Origin: Alphaproteobacteria bacterium
GTDB lineage: Bacteria; Pseudomonadota; Alphaproteobacteria; Caulobacterales; Hyphomonadaceae
DNA length: 64,000 nucleotides
Assembly: GCA_018830285.1 (NCBI GenBank)
Contig: JAHJSB010000024.1
Coordinates: 1-64,000, forward strand
Reading direction: 5' to 3'
The position numbers and the translations under genes were made by a program. The notes below the pieces were generated by a model that was given only the letters and a program-made list of their open reading frames with translations, did no database searches and was not told where the DNA came from. This document shows positions 9,361-17,351 of this stretch, piece after piece (positions within the stretch are counted from its first letter, which is position 1; every line of letters begins with the position of its first letter).

Positions 9361-10425
9361 ATGGGCATGCCCATGGCCCTGCTGCACATGCGTCCGAAGG
9401 GACATGCAGTTCAGACGCCGCTGCTCGGCTTCCTGGCCGGGCCGCATGCGGATGTCATCGCTGAGGCCTGGCCCGCTCCCCATAGCGGGTTCCTGACCTT
9501 GCCGACGGCCCGGCGCCACGCGGCAGCGATCTTGCTCGGACATCGGGCGGACCTTCGCGCTGCGGATGTTGTCCGCGCCGTGGAGCGGGGCCGCGACGGT
9601 GAACTCGCACGCCTGATGGTCAGCGGCGAGGCACCCGGCGGCCTGGTGAAGGCGCTCGGGCGTCTTGGCGAAGTGCTGTGGGAGGCGGGCGACTATGCCC
9701 GGTACCTCGCGCTTTTTGCCGAGCCGGATGCAGGCCGCGTGCTGCGTCACATGAAGGTCATCGCCGCCGATCGTCTCGCCCTGATCGGGGCGTTGCCGGA
9801 GGCGCTGCGCCAGGCCGCTATCATTGCACACCTTCCGGGGCGCGCCGTGGCGGTCGATGAACTGGCGGATGCTTTTCGTCTTTCCCTGCGCATTCATGGC
9901 GCGGGGGAAGCGGCGGCAATCGCCCAGCGGTGGAACCGGGCCAGCAATACGCTCGCCCTGTTCGATATGGCCGCTGAAGCGCTTCAGCCGGTTCGGTTCG
10001 GGCACGTCCTGCCTGTGCCGCGCCTGCCGGAGCGTTTCGTGCCGGTCGCTGACCGCAAGGCTCTGGTCAGCGTGGCGTTGGAATTCCGCAACTGCCTGCG
10101 GGATTTCACCGGCGACCTGGCTGCCGGGCGCATGGCCGTTTTTACTGTCCGGGAGGGCAGCGAGATGGTGGCTGTGGCCCTGCGGCAGGATCCGGCCGGA
10201 TGGCGTCTCGCCGAGGCGAAAGGTCGCCAGAACGAGGATGTTTCGGATGATGCGCTTCGCTGCATCGTGTCTGTCCTCGGACTGGCGGGCGTGCGTACGG
10301 GCGAGTCCACCTGGGTGCTGGCCCGTCGCCTGCACGAGCATGCGTGTGACGATTGCGGTCCGGCTCATACAGGTGCGCGTGAGACATGGCGTGACCGGCT
10401 GGCGCTGGGATCGCTGTGGGATTAG
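9361..10425 (+). CDS. Hypothetical protein with a weak PcfJ-like C-terminal region
   Basis: This 354-aa protein is not assigned to a known function. The N-terminal two thirds is Ala/Leu/Arg-rich and predicted helical. Around residues 240-310 a segment containing FRNCLRDF, a Gly-rich turn and a downstream GWRLAEAKGRQNEDV resembles the core pattern of PcfJ-like proteins (Cys, then a strand pair, then a W...G..N motif). That resemblance is by eye only. It starts with ATGGGCATG after an unusually strong AAAGGAGGTGGATC site and ends before its own terminator. Confidence 0.6.
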   Translation: MGMPMALLHMRPKGHAVQTPLLGFLAGPHADVIAEAWPAPHSGFLTLPTARRHAAAILLGHRADLRAADVVRAVERGRDGELARLMVSGEAPGGLVKALGRLGEVLWEAGDYARYLALFAEPDAGRVLRHMKVIAADRLALIGALPEALRQAAIIAHLPGRAVAVDELADAFRLSLRIHGAGEAAAIAQRWNRASNTLALFDMAAEALQPVRFGHVLPVPRLPERFVPVADRKALVSVALEFRNCLRDFTGDLAAGRMAVFTVREGSEMVAVALRQDPAGWRLAEAKGRQNEDVSDDALRCIVSVLGLAGVRTGESTWVLARRLHEHACDDCGPAHTGARETWRDRLALGSLWD

Positions 10426-10436
10426 GCGTCTGACGG

Positions 10437-10470
10437 AAAGCCCCTTCTCCCGATGGAGGAGGGGCTTTTT
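10437..10470 (+). terminator. Rho-independent terminator after the 9361 gene
   Basis: AAAGCCCCTTCTCC pairs with GGAGGAGGGGC (one G-U pair) around a CGAT loop and is followed by TTTTT. It ends the transcript of the hypothetical gene and stands before the convergent protease gene. Confidence 0.9.
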
Positions 10471-10497
10471 GTCCGCGATGCTATCCGATTCTTGAAA

Positions 10498-11484
10498 TCA
10501 GTCCGTCCGGATATGCGTGCCGGCGGCATTCAGCTGCACGCTTCCCATGCCACTGCGTGATCCGGCAATGCCCAGGACGAGATAGCCCCTTCGCCGGTCG
10601 AGCTGGACCCGGAAAATCGAGAGATAGTCGAGACCGAGAACCATCGTGGGTTCGTCGGCCATGCCGAGATGCGTAAACAGGGCCGGATCGGCGACGATGA
10701 GATCTGGACCGGTGACGCGGTGGTTGCCTAATGTGAACTTTCGCGCTGTCGCAACCCGGATCGCGACGTTGCCGCCGGTTATGCCGCGGATCGTCTGGGT
10801 CTTCTCGTCATTCGGCTTGGCGCCTGCCGCTTCAGCGAACCGACTGTTCACATAAGAAATGCTGGACCCGGTATCGATCAGGGCCAGGCCTTTGACACCG
10901 TTCATTTTCACTTCGGCGAACCAGAGTCCCTGACGGAAGTGCATCCTCATTCGGCTGGAAGAGAGCCCGGTGCTCCTGTCCGGCCTGCCGTCGTAAACCA
11001 GGACGCGACCCTCGTCGAAATCGAAATCGACAACGTCACCCTCAAGGGCAGTCAGCGGCACGACATTGTGGATCCCCGCGACAGCAATTCGCCGGCTCAG
11101 GGCGGCGGGAAAAGCTTCAATACGCGTATTGCCGGCCGAAAGGCTGTCGACGTGAACCACGGGAAAGATCTGGGGCCCCTCCAGTCCGAGGACATTTACG
11201 GAGAGCTCATCCGGGGGCGGCACACCGGCTGCGGAGGCGGTCGCGCCATCAATCATGGCATAGGTGGCTGCCGTGTCGATCACGCCGACAGCCTCGGCTG
11301 AACCATTGATCCTGAGCGGGACGACCATGTGGCCCGAAGGGGTCATGTTAAAGGGGATGACCAGCCGCTCCGTAGCGGCGGTGGGAAAGGCGGCGGCCAG
11401 AACCAGCATGGCCAGCGCCCCGGTCCGCGCGTTTCGCGTCCCATGGCCAAACCAGCCGACAATCGATTCCAAGGTGCCGCGCAT
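10498..11484 (-). CDS. Exported retropepsin-like aspartyl protease family protein
   Basis: The 328-aa protein contains two aspartyl-protease-like half domains in one chain. The second has a canonical active-site motif ALIDTGSS (about 201-208), followed by a hydrophobic strand and a Gly-rich flap-like region. The first has VIDTAAT (about 68-74), with Ala in place of the usual Gly. A hydrophobic segment at about 21-37 ending near TAAT suggests a signal peptide or anchor. The chosen ATG has GAGGAG upstream; the frame extends 18 codons further but without a site. Substrate is unknown. Confidence 0.8.
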   Translation of the reverse strand: MRGTLESIVGWFGHGTRNARTGALAMLVLAAAFPTAATERLVIPFNMTPSGHMVVPLRINGSAEAVGVIDTAATYAMIDGATASAAGVPPPDELSVNVLGLEGPQIFPVVHVDSLSAGNTRIEAFPAALSRRIAVAGIHNVVPLTALEGDVVDFDFDEGRVLVYDGRPDRSTGLSSSRMRMHFRQGLWFAEVKMNGVKGLALIDTGSSISYVNSRFAEAAGAKPNDEKTQTIRGITGGNVAIRVATARKFTLGNHRVTGPDLIVADPALFTHLGMADEPTMVLGLDYLSIFRVQLDRRRGYLVLGIAGSRSGMGSVQLNAAGTHIRTD

Positions 11485-11581
11485 CGCGCTCCTCGCTTTT
11501 CCGGTTCTCAGAGTGCCACATTTTGGACCGGCGACCAAATCCGGCCTGTTGAGCTGCCGCTTTCATATGCGGGCCGTGTGG

Positions 11582-11587
11582 TATAAT
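11582..11587 (+). promoter_or_regulatory. Consensus -10 element (TATAAT) upstream of the HD gene
   Basis: A perfect TATAAT lies 32 bases before the ATG at 11619. No good -35 is seen at 16-18 bases, so recognition may rely on other contacts or the match may be chance. Confidence 0.4.
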
Positions 11588-11618
11588 CTGTGGCCAACGA
11601 GACTTGGAGGAGACCGAA

Positions 11619-12215
11619 ATGGCAGACGGACACGATATCGGCGAGCGCGCGAAATTCCGCGAAATGCTGGAAGGCACGCAGGAGGACTGGAGCATCATTG
11701 CCAGCCACGCGAAGGACTTCAACAAGGGCCTCGCCAAGCGTGTGCTGGATCATCTTCGCCTGCTGGACGGCGATTATGGCGGCTTCCCGGTCGACCGGCT
11801 GACACATTCCCTGCAGACAGCGACGCGGGCCCACCGCGACGGGCGCGACGAGGAATATGTTGTCTGCGCCCTGCTGCACGATATCGGCGATACACTGGGC
11901 AGCATGAACCATCCGGACGTGGCCGCCGCGATCTTGAAACCTTTCGTGTCAGAGGCCAACCTGTTCATGGTGGCCAATCACGGTGCGTTCCAGGGCTACT
12001 ATTTCTTCGAGTATCTCGGCCTCGACAAGAACATGCGCGAGCAGTTCAAGGACAGTCCGCACTATGAATATTGTGCGCAATTCTGCCATCTCTACGATCA
12101 GGCGGCCTTCGATCCGGATTATGAGAGCGAACCGCTGGAATTCTTTGCGCCAATGGTCGAGAGTGTGTTTTCCAAGCCGAAAAACTCGATGTATCTCAAG
12201 GCGATGCAGGAATAG
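11619..12215 (+). CDS. HD-domain metal-dependent hydrolase/oxygenase-like protein
   Basis: This 198-aa protein has the HD signature: His63 in LTHSLQ, HD at 87-88 in ALLHDIGD, a second Asp at 91, and later HPD and NHGAFQGYYFF. The pattern H...HD...D...H resembles the small HD proteins related to PhnZ and inositol-oxygenase-like enzymes as well as phosphohydrolases, so the chemistry cannot be fixed from sequence alone. The ATG at 11619 has GGAGGAG upstream; the in-frame TTG at 11604 overlaps that site and is unlikely to be the start. Confidence 0.8.
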   Translation: MADGHDIGERAKFREMLEGTQEDWSIIASHAKDFNKGLAKRVLDHLRLLDGDYGGFPVDRLTHSLQTATRAHRDGRDEEYVVCALLHDIGDTLGSMNHPDVAAAILKPFVSEANLFMVANHGAFQGYYFFEYLGLDKNMREQFKDSPHYEYCAQFCHLYDQAAFDPDYESEPLEFFAPMVESVFSKPKNSMYLKAMQE

Positions 12216-12249
12216 GGACGTAGCGGCCTGCCGGCTGGGGGCGCTGTCC

Positions 12250-12606
12250 CTAGCCGGTGCAGGCACCCTCGTGGCCGACGCTCGTACCATCGGCATGCGC
12301 TTCGCATTTGTTCGGGTAGGTCTTCGCGTTGCAGCCGCAGACCGGCGCATATTCGCGTGTGCAGGCGGGGCGGATTTTCTGGCACGTGCCGGCGGCATCC
12401 GGCGTGGTCCTGCAGGCACCATCCGCCAGCTTGCAGAAATAGCCTTCTTCACATTTCAGGGCAGCGATTCCGCCACAGGTTTCCCCTTCTGCGCTGACGG
12501 GAAGGGGCAGGACAACGGGCTCGGTGGTCTTGGCAGGCGGCGGCGCACTGCAGGCGGCGGCAAGCATGAGAATCGAGCATAGAAGCGTGGATGCAGTGAA
12601 CCGCAT
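12250..12606 (-). CDS. Lipoprotein with a Kazal-type protease-inhibitor domain
   Basis: The 118-aa precursor has a lipoprotein signal with lipobox LAAAC (Cys19). After a Pro-rich linker come about ten cysteines. The C-terminal part (about 82-116: CTREYAPVCG, then TYPNKCEA, then EGAC) matches the Kazal pattern C..EY.PVCG...TY.N.C. The preceding CGGIAALKCEEGYFCK segment is the Cys-rich module often found next to it in bacterial lipoproteins. It probably sits in the outer membrane facing the periplasm or outside and may inhibit serine proteases. Its ribosome-binding site is inside a perfect hairpin. Confidence 0.85.
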   Translation of the reverse strand: MRFTASTLLCSILMLAAACSAPPPAKTTEPVVLPLPVSAEGETCGGIAALKCEEGYFCKLADGACRTTPDAAGTCQKIRPACTREYAPVCGCNAKTYPNKCEAHADGTSVGHEGACTG

Positions 12607-12640
12607 GGATTCTCCTCAAAAAAGCGTGTGAGGAGAATCC
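12607..12640 (-). promoter_or_regulatory. Perfect 12-bp hairpin that sequesters the Kazal gene's ribosome-binding site
   Basis: GGATTCTCCTCA and TGAGGAGAATCC form a perfect 12-bp inverted repeat with a ten-base loop. On the minus-strand mRNA the 3' arm contains the only Shine-Dalgarno sequence (TGAGGAG) and ends immediately before the ATG, so the folded RNA hides the ribosome-binding site. It lies between the SDR stop (12668) and the lipoprotein start. There is no U-run after the stem in that direction, which argues against a terminator. Confidence 0.75.
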
Positions 12641-12667
12641 TGCGCTTAAAACTCGCCCGAAGCAAGC

Positions 12668-13588
12668 TTAGGCCTTCACACCGCCTGCCACGACGGCGAA
12701 CATGTGCTGGCTGTGTTCACCGCCGGCCTTGAAGGCTGGCAGCGTTTTGGACGTATCGGTGATCTGGTCCCATTTGGCGGCCACGGCTTCAGCCGTCAGT
12801 TCGTCGCCTTGGCCAACGAAGGCGCCTTCGGTTTCGACAATACGCGCGATCGAGAAGGCGCCGGCAGCCGCCGACAGGATCACGCCGGTCGGGGCGTCTT
12901 CCTTGACGAGGTTCATGACGCCGGGCGACACGTATTCAGGCTTCAGCTGCTCGAGAACAGCGGGGGGCATCAGGCCTTCTGTCATGGCTGTCGCGGCAAC
13001 CGGGCAGACCGCGTTGATCTTGATGTCGTTTTTCGCGCCTTCGATCTTCAGCGTGTTCATCATGCCGACGAGGCCGAGCTTGGCAGCGCCGTAATTGGCC
13101 TGGCCGAAATTGCCGTAAAGGCCAGTCGAGGACGTCGTGACGACGATACGGCCGTAATTCTGGGCCTTCATGATATCCCAGGCGGCGTGAATCGGCATGA
13201 ACGAGCCGCGCAGGTGAACGTCGATGACGAGGTCGATGTCGGCCTGTGTCATCTTGGAGAAGGACTTGTCGCGCAGGATGCCGGCATTGGCGATCAGGAT
13301 GTCGATGCGGCCGAACTTGGCCATGGTGTCGTCGATCATCTTCTTGACGCCGGCTGCGTCTGCAACCGAAGAGCCGTTGGCCATGGCTTCACCGCCAAGG
13401 GCTTCAATTTCCTTGACCACAGCTTCGGCTGCAGCGGAACTGCCGCCCGATCCGTCCATGCTGGGGCCGAGGTCGTTGATCACGACCTTTGCGCCGCGGC
13501 GGGCAAGCTCAAGGGCATGGCAGCGGCCAAGACCGCCACCAGCGCCAGTCACAATGGCAACGCGGCCGTCAAAACGGATATCGGACAT
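12668..13588 (-). CDS. SDR family 3-hydroxyacyl-CoA dehydrogenase-like protein
   Basis: A 306-aa short-chain dehydrogenase resembling the dehydrogenase domain of peroxisomal multifunctional enzyme type 2. The NAD-binding TGAGGGLGRCHALELARRGA is near residues 13-32, followed by the long insertion VVINDLGPSMDGSGGSS typical of that group, NAGILRDKSF, the catalytic Ser in TSSTGLYG and YGAAKLG. It is likely to oxidise 3-hydroxyacyl-CoA in beta-oxidation; the exact substrate is inferred. The start at 13588 matches the family N-terminus. An ACGT-type palindrome lies 52 bases upstream. Confidence 0.85.
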   Translation of the reverse strand: MSDIRFDGRVAIVTGAGGGLGRCHALELARRGAKVVINDLGPSMDGSGGSSAAAEAVVKEIEALGGEAMANGSSVADAAGVKKMIDDTMAKFGRIDILIANAGILRDKSFSKMTQADIDLVIDVHLRGSFMPIHAAWDIMKAQNYGRIVVTTSSTGLYGNFGQANYGAAKLGLVGMMNTLKIEGAKNDIKINAVCPVAATAMTEGLMPPAVLEQLKPEYVSPGVMNLVKEDAPTGVILSAAAGAFSIARIVETEGAFVGQGDELTAEAVAAKWDQITDTSKTLPAFKAGGEHSQHMFAVVAGGVKA

Positions 13589-13639
13589 GGGGGGAGAACT
13601 CCTGCATTTATTACAAATCGATTGGTCGGTTTCACACCA

Positions 13640-13657
13640 GACGTTCACGTAAACGTC
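13640..13657 (-). promoter_or_regulatory. Palindromic operator candidate GACGTT-N6-AACGTC
   Basis: GACGTT (13640-13645) and AACGTC (13652-13657) are perfect inverted arms, and on the minus strand the site reads TTGACGTTTACGTGAACGTC. The TTGACG part could serve as a -35 for the SDR gene. The ACGTnnACGT-like core resembles operators described for MerR-family regulators of acyl-CoA and branched-chain amino acid catabolism (LiuR type). It is in the divergent gap between the SDR and the glyoxalase-fold gene. Confidence 0.5.
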
Positions 13658-13744
13658 AAGCCGCGCCCCTGCGTCATATCTTGCCCGGAGGGTGCTGTGA
13701 GATCAAAGTACCGAAAAGAAACGCATGAAATGGGAGGAACCGAC

Positions 13745-14113
13745 ATGCTGGCTTATGTGACCCTTGGAACGAACAATAAAGAGAAAGCGCTGGCTTTCTA
13801 CGACGCCGTGCTTGGCGAAATGGGCGCGAAACGGTTTTTCGCCAATGACCGGCTGCAATTCTACGGCGTCGGCCCCGGCCAGCCGATGCTCGCCATCGGC
13901 GACCCCTTTGACAAGGACGCCGCCAGCTGCGGTAACGGCGTGATGCCGGCGCTGGCCGCGGCCGACACGGCAACCGTCGACCGGGTCTACAACAAGGCGA
14001 TCGAACTCGGCGCCGTCGACGAAGGCGCACCGGGCAACCGGATGCCGACCTTCTATGGCGCCTATTTCCGCGACCCGGACGGCAACAAGATCTGCGTCTG
14101 CAAGCTGGGCTAA
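13745..14113 (+). CDS. VOC/glyoxalase-fold family protein
   Basis: A 122-aa single-chain protein with the vicinal-oxygen-chelate pattern: MLAYVTLGTNNKEKALAFYD at the start, QFYGVG in the middle and YFRDPDGNKICVC at the end. Such proteins include glyoxalase, dioxygenase and antibiotic-resistance enzymes; function here is unassigned. The ATG at 13745 has GGGAGG upstream. The much longer open frame behind it (from 12704) is antisense to the SDR gene and not part of the protein. It ends at a strong terminator. Confidence 0.85.
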   Translation: MLAYVTLGTNNKEKALAFYDAVLGEMGAKRFFANDRLQFYGVGPGQPMLAIGDPFDKDAASCGNGVMPALAAADTATVDRVYNKAIELGAVDEGAPGNRMPTFYGAYFRDPDGNKICVCKLG

Positions 14114-14130
14114 AACCGGCCAAAACTGAT

Positions 14131-14160
14131 ATCCCCGGGCCGCGCGCCCGGGGATTTTTG
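14131..14160. terminator. Rho-independent terminator between convergent genes
   Basis: A perfect 10-bp stem ATCCCCGGGC / GCCCGGGGAT with loop CGCGC is followed on the plus strand by TTTTG and on the minus strand by ATCAGTTTTGG. It mainly terminates the glyoxalase-fold gene and perhaps also the converging peptidase transcript. Confidence 0.88.
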
Positions 14161-14174
14161 ATTCAGGGGCCAGC

Positions 14175-15719
14175 CTAGTCTGGCCGGGTGTCCTGAAGAT
14201 TGCCTTCATAGAAGGCCCGCACGTCCGTGCTCAGGGCCTCGAGAGCGCCCTCGTTCAGGTACATCATGTGGCCGCCCTGGTAATAGGTCATGGCGACCTG
14301 GTCCTGCGGGATGCCGTAGCGGGCGAACGTGACCTCCGCATCGAAGAAGGGGCAGATCAGGTCGAAATAGCCGCTGGCCACCATGACTTTCAACGCCGTG
14401 TTGTGGCGCATCGCCGTGGTCAGCTTGCGGGTGGGGTTCACATAGTGCGGTTCCCAGTATTCGCCGTCCGGGACATCACGGAAAATCCACTGCTCGCCGG
14501 CGTCCGCGCTGGAGACCATGTAGGGCCGGTCCATCCCGACGCCGAGATCAGCGGAGAGGTACTGGTTGATCAGGGCCGAATAGGCCGAGCTGATGGCATA
14601 GCTGGAGACATCGTCTTCCGGGCCTTCGGCGGCATCGTCGGCCTCGTCGCCAAGGTAGCGTCCGTCGAGCCGCCCCAGCGCCACGCCCTTGTCGCGCAGC
14701 AATTCCTTCTGGAAGCGGTGCACCAGGATGCGCAGGTCGGAGGTCTCGATATAAGCCGGATCGAGCCCGGTGAAATAGGCGAGGCGGTCGCGGATGTTAG
14801 CCCGCTCCTCGGCACTCAGCCGGTCGCCCTTCATCAGCGCCGGACCGTATTCGTCGCGGGCGAAGGCGCGTGCCTCGGCCAGGAAGTCCGCCTGCGGAAT
14901 GCCGAGCCCGGCCTTGCCGTGATACTGCGCGGTGGCGGCCATGCTGGGCAGGTAGGTGATGTAGGAATACATGTTGTCGTGGACCGAGGTGGAGCCCTCA
15001 TAGTCCAGCGCCTGAGAGATCAGGACGATGCCGTTGAGCGCGATATCGACATCGCCGGTCGTCAGCTCGTTCGCAATGTAGGCGGCCCGCGTCGTGCCGA
15101 AGCTTTCCCCGATCAGGTATTTTGGCGCGTTCCAGCGCTTGTGCGTCGTGATCCATATCCGGATGAATTCCGAGATGGAGGCCGTGTCGCCTGCCGCGCT
15201 CCAATAATCCTTGTTTTCGCCCTTGCCGATGGCGCGGCTGTAGCCGGTGCCGACCGGGTCGATGAAGACAAGGTCGGTCACATCGAGAATGGACAGGGGA
15301 TTGTCGACCAGGCTGTAGGGCGCGGCGCCGTCATCGGCATCCGCACCGCTCGCCACCTGCGCCCGCTTCGGGCCGAGCAGGCCCATATGCAGCCAGACCG
15401 AGGCCGATCCCGGCCCCCCATTGAACACGAATGTCACCGGGCGCGCGCTGCCCGCCTTGTCGCGAATGTAGGAAGTGGTGAACAGGCTGGCAGCCGGTTC
15501 GCCGTCCTCGCCCTTGATATAGGTCTCGCCCGCCTCGACCGTGTAGGCGACCTTCTCCGTGCCGAACATGCCTGTATGCTTGCTCTCGAACATGACCGGA
15601 TCGGGAACCGGTTTTGCGGCCTCCGTCTTTTCAGCGTCGGACTTGTTCAATTCGGATTCAGCGAAGGCAGGTGTGGCGACGGCCAAGACTATAGCCATCA
15701 ATAAGGCGCGCATTTTCAT
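14175..15719 (-). CDS. Exported S10 family serine carboxypeptidase-like peptidase
   Basis: A 514-aa precursor with signal peptide (MKMRALLMAIVLAVATPAFA). The substrate-binding NGGPGSASVWLHMGLLGP block, the nucleophile motif GESFGTTRAAY (Ser in the family G-E-S-[YF]-G), an Asp in GYFDLICPFFDAE and the His in YQGGHMMYL form the Ser-Asp-His triad of the carboxypeptidase Y (S10) family. Periplasmic peptide or ester hydrolysis is likely. Two possible ATGs (residues 1 and 3) cannot be separated. Confidence 0.88.
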   Translation of the reverse strand: MKMRALLMAIVLAVATPAFAESELNKSDAEKTEAAKPVPDPVMFESKHTGMFGTEKVAYTVEAGETYIKGEDGEPAASLFTTSYIRDKAGSARPVTFVFNGGPGSASVWLHMGLLGPKRAQVASGADADDGAAPYSLVDNPLSILDVTDLVFIDPVGTGYSRAIGKGENKDYWSAAGDTASISEFIRIWITTHKRWNAPKYLIGESFGTTRAAYIANELTTGDVDIALNGIVLISQALDYEGSTSVHDNMYSYITYLPSMAATAQYHGKAGLGIPQADFLAEARAFARDEYGPALMKGDRLSAEERANIRDRLAYFTGLDPAYIETSDLRILVHRFQKELLRDKGVALGRLDGRYLGDEADDAAEGPEDDVSSYAISSAYSALINQYLSADLGVGMDRPYMVSSADAGEQWIFRDVPDGEYWEPHYVNPTRKLTTAMRHNTALKVMVASGYFDLICPFFDAEVTFARYGIPQDQVAMTYYQGGHMMYLNEGALEALSTDVRAFYEGNLQDTRPD

Positions 15720-15979
15720 TTTTGGTTGGGACTCCAGGAGCTTGGCCGGGCATTCCGGACAGTGGTCAGGCCAGACGCTTGATAATTAAAGCAAAAACCT
15801 AGGCTCAGGATGCAGGGGCGTCAACACGCCCGGCAAACTGGGCGGACTGATGCCCCAACCCGCACCTGGCGGGATCGATTTGCGGCGTGCCCGTTTCGCG
15901 TTGCACTTGCGCGCTTTCCAATCCGGATCGTCACGGCTAAGTCATATGGCTATCAAAACGGGCTCGGGAGCGATTTTGA

Positions 15980-17275
15980 ATGCTGGCAGGTTATGAATGG
16001 GGCTGGGACAATGCCCGGGCGCTGATCGGGATCGCGGTGATCTATGCGATTTGCTGGGTGGTCTCGGAAAAGCGCGGCCTGTTCCCGTGGCGGATCGTAA
16101 TCGGTGCCACCGTGATGCAGTTCGTGTTTGCGCTGCTCCTGTTCGGCGTACCGTTCGTGCGAGGCGTCCTGTTCCATGCCAATGACGTGGTCGACGGCCT
16201 GCAGGCGGCGACCCGCGCGGGCACGAGTTTCGTGTTCGGCTATGTTGGTGACAACACGGCGGGCGCGCAACTGATGGACGGCACGCCGCCGCCGCTCTTC
16301 TTCTTCCAGATACTGCCCATCGTGATCGTGGTCGCCGCCCTGTCGGCCATCCTCTGGCACTGGCGCATCCTGCGCTGGGTGACCAATGGCTTCGCCTATA
16401 TCTTCCAGCGCACGATGGGCCTGGGCGGGGCAACCTCGCTCGCCGTGTCGGCCAACGTCTTCATGGGCATGACCGAGGCGCCGGTGCTGATCCGGCCCTA
16501 CATCAAGGGCATGACTCGCTCGGAACTGCTGATCATGATGACGGCAGGCTTTGCCACCATCGCGGGCTCTGTCCTGGTCGTCTATGGCGCGTTCCTCGAC
16601 GGCAAGATGGCGAACCCGCTGGCGCAGTTGCTGACGGCCTCGATCATGGCGGCGCCTGCAGCCGTGGCCGTGGCGCTGACGATGATCCCGGAAACCACGC
16701 CCTCGACCGAGCGGATGAAGGAACCGGATTTCAATTATGCCTCGACCATGGATGCCTTCTCGACGGGGGCCACAGACGGCCTGAAAATCGTCCTCAACAT
16801 CACGACCATGCTGATCGCGGCGCTAGCCCTGCTCTGGCTGATCAATGCGGGCCTCGGCCTGTTTCCGGCGGTCCTGGGTGCGCCGCTGTCGATCGAGCGC
16901 GTGCTCGGCTGGATCTTTGCGCCGCTGATGTACATGATCGGGGTGCCATGGGCCGAGGCATCGCAGTCCGGCTCGCTGATGGGCGTGAAGACCGTGCTGA
17001 CCGAGTTCGTCGCCTTCCTGCAGCTGGCCGAGATCCCGGTCGATGCGATGGACCCGCGCACGCGCATTATCACGGCGCACGCGATCTGCGGCTTTGCCAA
17101 TTTCGGCTCGATGGGCATCCTGATCGGCGGCCTGTCAATTGTCGAACCGGAACGGCGCGACGACTTCCTGGCGCTGGCCTGGCGCACGCTGCTGGCCGGC
17201 ACGCTGGCGACGTGCCTGTCGGGCGCGGTCGTGGGGGCGCTGCCATACCAGCTGTTTGCGGGTACTGCAGGGTGA
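15980..17275 (+). CDS. Concentrative nucleoside transporter (CNT/NupC family)
   Basis: A 431-aa inner-membrane protein with about eight to ten transmembrane segments. The family blocks are present: QLMDGTPPPLFFFQILPIVI, LGGATSLAVSANVFMGMTEAPVLIRPYI (substrate-binding G.TEAP region) and GFATIAGSVLVVYGAF, followed by ICGFANFGSMGI near the C-terminus. It probably takes up nucleosides with H+ or Na+. GGGAG lies nine bases before the ATG. A TonB-dependent receptor follows 76 bases later, suggesting a joint outer/inner-membrane uptake route. Confidence 0.92.
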   Translation: MLAGYEWGWDNARALIGIAVIYAICWVVSEKRGLFPWRIVIGATVMQFVFALLLFGVPFVRGVLFHANDVVDGLQAATRAGTSFVFGYVGDNTAGAQLMDGTPPPLFFFQILPIVIVVAALSAILWHWRILRWVTNGFAYIFQRTMGLGGATSLAVSANVFMGMTEAPVLIRPYIKGMTRSELLIMMTAGFATIAGSVLVVYGAFLDGKMANPLAQLLTASIMAAPAAVAVALTMIPETTPSTERMKEPDFNYASTMDAFSTGATDGLKIVLNITTMLIAALALLWLINAGLGLFPAVLGAPLSIERVLGWIFAPLMYMIGVPWAEASQSGSLMGVKTVLTEFVAFLQLAEIPVDAMDPRTRIITAHAICGFANFGSMGILIGGLSIVEPERRDDFLALAWRTLLAGTLATCLSGAVVGALPYQLFAGTAG

Positions 17276-17280
17276 CCTGA

Positions 17281-17304
17281 CGCTTGGGGAGGGCTCGCCA
17301 AGCG
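17281..17304 (+). other. Stem-loop between the nucleoside transporter and the TonB receptor
   Basis: CGCTTGG (17281-17287) pairs perfectly with CCAAGCG (17298-17304) around a ten-base loop. There is no U-run. It may stabilise or process the mRNA between the two genes; no riboswitch family was recognised. Confidence 0.4.
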
Positions 17305-17351
17305 GCGGGCATCACCCTAGGACTTTGAGCAACAATGCCAAAGGAATCTCC

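Noticed and set aside
12704..13744. A long open frame upstream of the glyoxalase-fold gene
   Set aside because: It is antisense to the SDR gene and shows no protein family; it arises from GC-rich codon bias. The real start is the ATG at 13745 with GGGAGG.
14268..15704. A 478-codon plus-strand frame antisense to the S10 peptidase
   Set aside because: The minus-strand protein has a signal peptide and complete catalytic motifs; the plus frame is a shadow.
15720..15979. The 260-base gap between the S10 peptidase and the nucleoside transporter as a possible riboswitch or small RNA
   Set aside because: No conserved riboswitch core, terminator or clear promoter is visible.
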